From NCBI GenBank assembly GCA_900548795.1, contig URLT01000098.1, forward strand, positions 1 to 6,083: a stretch of 6,083 bases of DNA. Reading direction: 5' to 3'. Both the position numbers and the translations under genes were made by a program. This DNA is from an uncultured Eubacteriales bacterium (lineage in GTDB: Bacteria > Bacillota > Clostridia > Oscillospirales > Oscillospiraceae). Shown here one piece after another: positions 1-6,083 of this stretch (within the stretch, counting starts at the first letter, position 1; each line of letters starts with the position of its first letter). The notes under the pieces were generated by a model that saw only the letters and a program-made list of their open reading frames with translations, did no database searches and was not told the origin of the DNA.

Positions 1-1773
1 GGCCGCAACGAGCGCTGTGTCTCGCTCGTTCTCCTCGTTCAGACGCTCGATCTCGGCCTCCAGCTCGACCGCGTCGCCGAGCACGGAGCAGGCGCCGCTG
101 CTGTGCGACAGCGCACGCTCTAGACGCTCGAGCCGCGAGGCCGCATTGCGGCGGTCATAGGCCAGCTTGGCTGTGTCGATCGGCGCGTCGGGCAGGGGCG
201 CGTCGGTCTGCGGCAGGTCGCCAAGCACCGCCTGCATGGAGGTGAGCTGCGCCCGTTGATGCTCCGCGGCGCGGCGCTCCGTGTCCAGACGGCGCAGTGT
301 TTGCAGCGCACCGCTCAGGGCGGCGCGGCCGTCGGAGGCGTCGGTGTGGGGGAGGGGTACGCGGCTCAGCACGGCTTCGAGCGCGGCCTGCGCCTGCGCG
401 GCGCGCTCCGCCAGCGCCCGCTGCTCCTGCCGGCGCCGCTCGCAGGCGGCCTGATAGGAGCGGCGCTGCGAGGCGTAGCGCTCGGCCAGAGCAAGCGCCT
501 GCTCCGGGTCCATACCCCGGTATTTTGCCTCAAGCGCATCCAGCCGCTCCCGGCGGCGCGTCTGCTCTGCCGCTTGCCGACGCGAGCTGACCAATATCAC
601 GGTCAGAAGTGCCGACTCCAGCACGACGCCGGCGATCGGCGCGGCCAGCCGCGCGGCGGGCCAGAGCAGCGCGGCCAGCACGGCCGCCACGGCCGTCAGT
701 GCCATGAGAACAAGCGGCAGAGCCGGCTTTTTGCGCGGTGGCTTGCTGCCAAGCGCCTCGGCCTGCGCGCGGTCGGCACGGACGGCCGCGACGGCCTCCT
801 CGCCCGTCATGCCGACAAAGCAGGGCGGCGTTTGCGGCTCCGGCGTTTCCTCGATGCCGAGGGCGGCGTCCATCCGCGCGGTGTTCAGGCTGCGCTCCGC
901 TGCGTCCAGATCACGCAGGAGCGCTTGCAGCGACGCCTCGTCGGGCAGACCCTCCGCCTCTGCGCTCAGGCGGGCGCAGAGCGCCTCCTGCGCCGCCGTC
1001 TCGGCCTCCATCCGGGCAAGTCCGGCGCGCTTTTTTGCAAGCTCGGCCGCCTCGGCCTGCGCGGCCAGCGCGTTGAGACGGGCGACCTCCTCCTCCGCCG
1101 CGGCGCGCTGCGCCGTCAGCCGAAGGTGCTCGTCCTGCAGGGCGTGCAGCTCCGATAGCTGACGCCGTTTTTCGTTCAGCTCCGCCGTCCGGCGCGGGAT
1201 GCGCCCCGTCGATGTGCGCACCAGTCGGTTGTGAAGGGTGTTCAGCTCCGAAAGGAGCTGCGAGGCAGAAAGCCCCTCCTCTCCGGTGGTGACGAGGGCG
1301 TTCAGCCGCGCCTCGAGCGCCTCGTCCTTGCCGACGCTCAGGCCGAGCTGGCGGATAAAGGCGGTGCGCTCAAAGACCGAGCGCTCCACGCCGCAGAGCA
1401 TTTGGCCGCAGTTTTCGGCTGTCAGCTCCTCGATCGGCGCGCCGGTATCCGAGTCATAGGCAGTGAACTGATTCAGAGGGGCGCGCTTCGAGCGCCGCTC
1501 GATCGTGACGTTCCGGCCATTCCAGACCAGATCGATCGCGCCGGACATTGCGCTGCCGTCCCACGGGCGATAGCGCTCCTTGTCGGGCAGGGCGCCGCTT
1601 CCCCGGCGGCTCTGCTCTCGGGTGTTCACGCCGTAGAGCATGGCCAGAAGGAAGGCGCTCCACGTCGACTTGCCCGTCTCGTTGGGCAGACACAGCAGGT
1701 TCATCCCCTCGCGCAGCTCGAGCGTCTCGTTGCTGAGCCTGCCGAAATTTGCCCGCATTTGTCGGATGATCAC
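1..1773 (-). CDS. YhaN/SbcC-like AAA ATPase with coiled coil and central membrane hairpin (partial, C-terminus missing)
   Basis: Rad50/SbcC-superfamily ATPase expected to pair with the SbcD-like nuclease encoded just upstream and to drive ATP-dependent DNA end processing. The frame is open for all 591 codons from GTG at 1773 to the left edge. Seen: N-terminal ABC-type head (about residues 1-170) with a Walker A of form LPNETGKSTW (K35, S36), in which the usual first glycine is Leu29. Then comes MLYGVNT, a DKERYRPWDG stretch, and a Q-loop-like FIRQ (Q142). Residues about 185-345 are Ala/Glu/Arg/Leu-rich and look like coiled coil. Residues 352-371 and 376-397 form two hydrophobic segments joined by a short loop and flanked by KPPRKK and SSRR, i.e. 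a positive-inside helical hairpin. A second coil runs from about 398 to the edge. No CxxC zinc hook is present in the visible part. Walker B, signature motif and D-loop must lie beyond the edge. The GTG start overlaps the nuclease stop (GTGA) and has a GGGAGGT ribosome site. Family call is firm; exact orthology to YhaN is less so. Confidence 0.88.
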   Translation of the reverse strand, partial: MIIRQMRANFGRLSNETLELREGMNLLCLPNETGKSTWSAFLLAMLYGVNTREQSRRGSGALPDKERYRPWDGSAMSGAIDLVWNGRNVTIERRSKRAPLNQFTAYDSDTGAPIEELTAENCGQMLCGVERSVFERTAFIRQLGLSVGKDEALEARLNALVTTGEEGLSASQLLSELNTLHNRLVRTSTGRIPRRTAELNEKRRQLSELHALQDEHLRLTAQRAAAEEEVARLNALAAQAEAAELAKKRAGLARMEAETAAQEALCARLSAEAEGLPDEASLQALLRDLDAAERSLNTARMDAALGIEETPEPQTPPCFVGMTGEEAVAAVRADRAQAEALGSKPPRKKPALPLVLMALTAVAAVLAALLWPAARLAAPIAGVVLESALLTVILVSSRRQAAEQTRRRERLDALEAKYRGMDPEQALALAERYASQRRSYQAACERRRQEQRALAERAAQAQAALEAVLSRVPLPHTDASDGRAALSGALQTLRRLDTERRAAEHQRAQLTSMQAVLGDLPQTDAPLPDAPIDTAKLAYDRRNAASRLERLERALSHSSGACSVLGDAVELEAEIERLNEENERDTALVAA

Positions 1774-2840
1774 AGCGTCACCTCCCGTCCGTCCATCAGC
1801 GCCGTCAGCAGCCGCGCTGCCTGCGCTACCGTCTCCTGCTCCCGCTCGTCGCCGGCGTCATAGCGCTGCTTCAGCTCGCGAAGGCAGCGACCGCGCAGGC
1901 TGTCCTCCCCGGCCTGCGCCCAGAGCGCTCTGCGCGGAACGGTGCGGTCGCGGACGGTGAGACTGAAAAACTCCCCGCGCAGCGCCTCCTCCAGCGCCGC
2001 CGGGTCGACCCGGTCGGATTCGCCCGTCAGCTCGATGCGGTAGCAGTCGCCCGCGTGCTCTGCCGGCAGCGCCGCGCGGATGGAATCGAGCGGCTCGTCT
2101 CCGGCGGGGACGGAGAGGATCTCGTATCGCCGGCCGGCGACGGGGAGCTGCTCCGTGTGCACGTCGTGCCCCGCAAGCTCGGCCAAAAGCACGCCCTTTT
2201 CGCCGCACTCGTCGAAGCCGCGCCCCATCAGGCAGCCGGGATAGGCGTAGACCGTCTGCCCGACGCGGCCGACCTGCGCGGCGTGGATGTGCCCGAGAGC
2301 GAGATAGTCCAGCCCCGTGTCGGCAAGCTCGGCGAGGCAAATGGGGTTATAGGGCGAGCCGGGCTGCACGTCTCCGTGCAACACCATTATGTTGGTCGCC
2401 GACCTGTCTGCGACGCGGAAATCCGTCAGCAGCGGCGGCATATCGGCGGCGGTGAAGCCGGCGCCGTAGACATCGCAGTTCAGCCGCTCCAGATGCACGC
2501 GCTGCACGGTCGGCGATGTGAAAATATGGACATTTTCGCCCCAATTTTCCGAAAGATAGGGCGAGCCGGGCGCGAGGAAATCGTGATTTCCGGGCGCAAG
2601 GAAGATCTCGGCCTTGGTCGCGGCGAAAAAGCGCCGCACGGCGTCGAGGGTGTCGCGGTAGACGCGGGCGCTGTCGAACAGATCGCCCGCCAGCAGCACG
2701 AGGTCGCAGCCGGCGGCCAGCGCGGTCAACTGCTCGAGCGCGGCGCGCTGCTCGCGGCGGCGCTGCGCGGCCTGCGCGCCGGTCAGCGCGGCAAAGGCGG
2801 AATCCAGATGCCAGTCCGCCGTATGCAGGATCTTAATCAT
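1770..2840 (-). CDS. YhaO/SbcD-like (Mre11-type) DNA repair metallophosphoesterase
   Basis: Calcineurin-like phosphoesterase of the SbcD/Mre11 exonuclease group, 356 aa, cytoplasmic, predicted nuclease partner of the coiled-coil ATPase that follows. All metal-binding motifs are present: D-x-H in HTADWHLDS (D9, H11), GDLFD (D53), GNHD (N85, H86), HGD (H155) and GHIH (H184, H186). The HLDS and GNHDFLAPGSPY wording is closer to Bacillus YhaO than to E. coli SbcD. The catalytic domain spans about residues 1-205. Residues about 225-356 would be the capping and partner-binding region, containing an LRG-type helix near the end. The ATG start gives the family-typical opening MIKILHTADW. The first 8 bp overlap the end of the ymdB-like gene, and the stop codon overlaps the GTG of the ATPase gene by 4 bp, so the three genes are very probably one translationally coupled operon. 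The protein looks intact. DNA as substrate is inferred from the family and the neighbouring ATPase. Confidence 0.93.
   Translation of the reverse strand: MIKILHTADWHLDSAFAALTGAQAAQRRREQRAALEQLTALAAGCDLVLLAGDLFDSARVYRDTLDAVRRFFAATKAEIFLAPGNHDFLAPGSPYLSENWGENVHIFTSPTVQRVHLERLNCDVYGAGFTAADMPPLLTDFRVADRSATNIMVLHGDVQPGSPYNPICLAELADTGLDYLALGHIHAAQVGRVGQTVYAYPGCLMGRGFDECGEKGVLLAELAGHDVHTEQLPVAGRRYEILSVPAGDEPLDSIRAALPAEHAGDCYRIELTGESDRVDPAALEEALRGEFFSLTVRDRTVPRRALWAQAGEDSLRGRCLRELKQRYDAGDEREQETVAQAARLLTALMDGREVTL
1780..1786 (-). promoter_or_regulatory. Ribosome binding site for the YhaN/SbcC-like gene
   Basis: GGGAGGT on the minus strand lies within the last codons of the nuclease gene, 6 nt before GTG 1773. 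It supports the GTG start, which shares GTGA with the nuclease stop codon. This is a classical coupled arrangement expected to keep the two complex subunits in balance. Confidence 0.8.
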
Positions 2841-3606
2841 GCTCCTTCACCCTTTCCACGGCGATGCACCGCCCGGTTCGGTCGTCGACGGTAAAAATGC
2901 AGCCGTCGAGCCTGCATGGGCCGTCGGCCGGCTCATAGCGCCCGGTCAGATCACCGCGCAGCCGCTTGACGGAGAGCTCCGGCTTCACGCCGAGAATGCT
3001 CCGCACGGGGCCGGTCATGCCGAGGTCTGTGATGCGGCCGGTGCCCTTGGGCAGGATCTCCTCGTCGGCGGTCTGCACGTGGGTATGCGTGCCCCAGACG
3101 GCGCTGACGCGCCCGTCAAGCAGCCACGACATGGCGAGCTTTTCCGACGTCGCCTCGGCGTGGATCTCGACGAAAATCAAATTCGTATGGATGCGCGGCA
3201 AAATGCGCTCGACCAGCAAATACGGGTTGTCCGGTGTGAAATCCATTCCGCACCGGCCGATCAGATCGATCACCGCGACCTCTCCGAAGGACGTTTCAAA
3301 CACGCCCCAGCCCCGCCCCGGCTGCTGCGGCGCCTGATTGGCCGGACGAAGCAGCTCGGGCGTGCGGTCGATATAGGGCACGATCTCGCGGCGGTTGAAC
3401 GCGTGATTGCCCAGCGTGATGACGTCCGCCCCGGCGGAAAAGATCGACTCGGCCTGCTCCGGCGTGATGCCGACGAGCGAGGCGTTTTCCCCGTTGACGA
3501 CGCAAAAATCGATCTCGCGTTGCCGCAGCAGCTTTGGCAGACGCCGACGCAGAAATTGCAGCCCGCCGGCGGTCACGTCGCCGACGGCGAGAACTCTCCG
3601 TTCCAC
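2833..3606 (-). CDS. ymdB: YmdB-family metallophosphoesterase (2',3'-cyclic-nucleotide 2'-phosphodiesterase family)
   Basis: Member of the YmdB/TIGR00282 family, whose Bacillus subtilis prototype hydrolyses 2',3'-cyclic nucleotides and affects biofilm and motility decisions. With the start chosen here it is 257 aa, normal for the family. The metal-site residues are all visible: D10 (VGDV), E40 and N41 (VNGENAS), N67 and H68 (LGNHAF), H149 (IHAEATSEK), and H174 and H176 (GTHTHVQTADE). Other family hallmarks are RPAN, PGRGWGVFE, LDGRVSAVWGTHTH and ITDLGMTGP. The motif after the first Asp is TAGG rather than the common VGKPG. The start is set at GTG 3606: an AGAGGAGG ribosome site (3615-3622) lies 8 nt upstream. 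The in-frame GTG at 3613-3615 overlaps that site, so it is unlikely to be used. It is the first gene of the minus-strand operon, close behind a good promoter. In many Firmicutes ymdB sits near rny or recA; here it leads a DNA-repair pair. Physiological role is inferred. Confidence 0.93.
   Translation of the reverse strand: MERRVLAVGDVTAGGLQFLRRRLPKLLRQREIDFCVVNGENASLVGITPEQAESIFSAGADVITLGNHAFNRREIVPYIDRTPELLRPANQAPQQPGRGWGVFETSFGEVAVIDLIGRCGMDFTPDNPYLLVERILPRIHTNLIFVEIHAEATSEKLAMSWLLDGRVSAVWGTHTHVQTADEEILPKGTGRITDLGMTGPVRSILGVKPELSVKRLRGDLTGRYEPADGPCRLDGCIFTVDDRTGRCIAVERVKEHD
2842..2857 (-). promoter_or_regulatory. Double ribosome-site-like sequence before the YhaO/SbcD-like gene
   Basis: Inside the last codons of the ymdB-like gene the minus strand carries GGAAAGGG (2850-2857), ending 9 nt before ATG 2840, and AAGGAG (2842-2847), ending only 1 nt before it. 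The second is too close for normal initiation at this ATG, so the first, or re-initiation by ribosomes finishing at the TAA (2833-2835), is the likelier route. The conserved opening IKILHTADW fixes the start at this ATG. Confidence 0.5.
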
Positions 3607-3614
3607 GCACTGCA

Positions 3615-3622
3615 CCTCCTCT
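3615..3622 (-). promoter_or_regulatory. Ribosome binding site that decides the ymdB-like start
   Basis: The minus strand reads AGAGGAGG here, 8 nt before GTG 3606. The next in-frame upstream GTG (3613-3615) shares its first base with this motif and so cannot be served by it. The site therefore favours a 257-aa protein starting MERRVLAVGD over a 260-aa one. Confidence 0.8.
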
Positions 3623-3635
3623 TGGTTTTTCCTTC

Positions 3636-3664
3636 ATTATACCTGAAAATGCGCCGAAGTACAA
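3636..3664 (-). promoter_or_regulatory. Sigma-A-type promoter for the ymdB-yhaO-yhaN-like operon
   Basis: Read on the minus strand, a perfect TATAAT (3636-3641) is preceded by TTGTAC (3659-3664) with a 17-bp spacer. The -35 box keeps the key TTG. The transcription start should fall near 3629, giving a very short leader before the AGAGGAGG ribosome site at 3615-3622. The -10 match and spacing are strong; the -35 is weak, so an activator or the upstream A/T tracts could contribute. Confidence 0.8.
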
Positions 3665-3673
3665 CACCGAACG

Positions 3674-3773
3674 CAAAATTCCGAAAAAATGCAGGCTTTC
3701 CTGCATGAACTTGCAGAAAAGCCGAGCCGCCGAACGTCCGGTACAAAAAAATCACCCGTCGCCCAAAATTCCG
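3674..3773. repeat. Ten-bp direct repeat CAAAATTCCG in the divergent region
   Basis: CAAAATTCCG occurs at 3674-3683 and again at 3764-3773, exactly 90 bp apart. Each copy is followed within one base by a run of 6-7 A. One copy lies just behind the leftward -35 box and the other about 33 bp before the rightward -35 box. It could be a shared regulator site, or just similarity between A-rich stretches. Confidence 0.3.
3684..3706 (-). terminator. Terminator-like hairpin upstream of the ymdB operon promoter
   Basis: The 18-bp sequence at 3689-3706 is a perfect inverted repeat with 7-bp arms (ATGCAGG and CCTGCAT) and a 4-nt loop. On the minus strand it runs straight into a tract of six T (3684-3689), the form of an intrinsic terminator. 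On the plus strand it has no T tract. No minus-strand gene lies upstream in this window, so it would stop antisense or stray transcripts from the ppdK side before the ymdB promoter. It could instead be an operator, since it sits 25 bp behind the -35 box. Confidence 0.5.
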
Positions 3774-3805
3774 CAAAAAAATTTCGGTTTTTCGGCGGAA
3801 AATAT

Positions 3806-3834
3806 TTGCAAAATGGCGCAGGGTGTGCTATACT
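3806..3834 (+). promoter_or_regulatory. Extended -10 sigma-A promoter for ppdK
   Basis: TTGCAA (3806-3811), a 17-bp spacer and TATACT (3829-3834), with TGC directly before the -10 box as an extended -10 element. The expected start of transcription is near G3841, leaving a leader of about 84 nt before ATG 3925. A and T tracts upstream could act as UP elements. Good match and good spacing, suggesting strong expression as expected for PPDK. Confidence 0.82.
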
Positions 3835-3863
3835 CTATGCGCAGTAAACATCATCATTGCAAG

Positions 3864-3906
3864 AAAAGCGAGGCGGATGAGCTTTTTGCCGCCTCGGCAC
3901 ATTTTT
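3864..3906 (+). promoter_or_regulatory. Attenuator-like structured leader of ppdK
   Basis: The leader can fold a GC-rich 8-bp stem, CGAGGCGG (3869-3876) with CCGCCTCG (3889-3896), loop of 12 nt, followed after a short gap by TTTTT (3902-3906), which resembles an intrinsic terminator. An alternative fold pairs AAAAGC (3864-3869) with GCTTTT (3881-3886) and, right beside it, TGCCG (3887-3891) with CGGCA (3895-3899). The two folds share bases and exclude each other. The whole element lies between the predicted start of transcription and the ribosome site. It matches no riboswitch class that I recognise. The stem is certain; its role is inference, and the T tract is short and not immediately adjacent. 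Confidence 0.45.
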
Positions 3907-3913
3907 AAGGGGG
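3907..3913 (+). promoter_or_regulatory. Ribosome binding site of ppdK
   Basis: AAGGGGG precedes ATG 3925 by 11 nt, longer than usual, with a T-rich linker. It starts directly after the T tract of the leader hairpin, so folding of the leader could also affect ribosome access. Confidence 0.6.
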
Positions 3914-3924
3914 TTTTTGTTAAC

Positions 3925-6083
<2,159 letters not shown>

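Larger units (their letters stand above)
3607..3924. other. Divergent intergenic control region between ymdB operon and ppdK
   Basis: This 318-bp gap holds no supportable protein gene. It is visibly richer in A and T than the flanking genes. It contains a leftward promoter for the ymdB operon, a rightward promoter for ppdK, a terminator-like hairpin on the minus strand, several A and T tracts of 4-7 bases, a 10-bp direct repeat, and the structured ppdK leader. Predicted transcription starts (near 3629 leftward and 3841 rightward) are about 210 bp apart. That leaves room for independent control of both directions. No recognisable binding site for a named regulator was found. Confidence 0.85.

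Noticed and set aside
256..1863. Long plus-strand open frames opposite the ATPase gene
   Set aside because: Their translations are Arg/Ala/Gln-rich without motifs. The minus strand holds a continuous 591-codon frame with a P-loop, Q-loop and coiled coil, so these are shadows.
2055..3708. Plus-strand frames of about 280-290 codons opposite the two phosphoesterase genes
   Set aside because: The minus-strand frames carry complete metal-binding motif sets. The plus frames show none and overlap the genes entirely.
3769..3800. Imperfect inverted repeat TTCCGC/GCGGAA with A and T runs between, considered as a terminator
   Set aside because: The arms are only 6 bp with a bulge and there is no T tract after the stem on either strand. 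It is better described as part of the A/T-tract region upstream of the ppdK promoter.
3837..3908. Short 23-codon frame in the ppdK leader with three His codons in a row, considered as a leader peptide
   Set aside because: Its ATG lies at 3837, before the predicted transcription start near 3841, and has no ribosome site. Other possible starts in the leader are not convincing, so a peptide-based attenuator is not supported.

Overview
The window looks like chromosomal core DNA of a high-GC Clostridia (Firmicutes), most likely an Oscillospiraceae/Ruminococcaceae-type gut anaerobe. The evidence is a pyruvate,phosphate dikinase (PPDK) of the Clostridium symbiosum type, strong AGGAGG-like ribosome binding sites, sigma-A-like promoters of Firmicutes form, a YmdB-family phosphodiesterase, and a Clostridia-style SbcC-like ATPase. 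Coding DNA is strongly GC-rich, with G or C dominating third codon positions. The single intergenic gap is clearly AT-richer. The organism call is inference from gene families and style, not from a marker gene.

Layout. Positions 1-3606 are a three-gene operon on the minus strand, read right to left: ymdB-like metallophosphoesterase (2833-3606), YhaO/SbcD-like nuclease (1770-2840), and a YhaN/SbcC-like coiled-coil ATPase (1-1773, running off the left edge). Adjacent genes overlap by 8 and 4 bp, which points to translational coupling. Positions 3607-3924 are a 318-bp divergent regulatory region. It holds a good promoter facing each way, a terminator-like hairpin on the minus strand, several A/T tracts, and a roughly 84-nt ppdK leader with an attenuator-like stem. 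Positions 3925-6083 are ppdK on the plus strand, cut by the right edge after 719 complete codons.

How the genes work together. The nuclease and ATPase form a bacterial Mre11/Rad50-like pair, presumably for DNA end processing or repair. The ATPase carries a two-helix hydrophobic hairpin in the middle of its coiled coil where classical SbcC/Rad50 has a zinc hook, so the complex may be membrane-tethered. The first gene of the operon should hydrolyse 2',3'-cyclic nucleotides, so RNA-derived nucleotide turnover or signalling is co-expressed with DNA processing. ppdK is metabolically separate (pyruvate/PEP interconversion) and shares only the divergent control region.

No mobile element, CRISPR array, tRNA, rRNA or clear sign of horizontal transfer was seen. 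The most interesting items are the membrane-hairpin SbcC-like protein, its co-operonic YmdB enzyme, and the structured ppdK leader. None amounts to a demonstrably new system from sequence alone.
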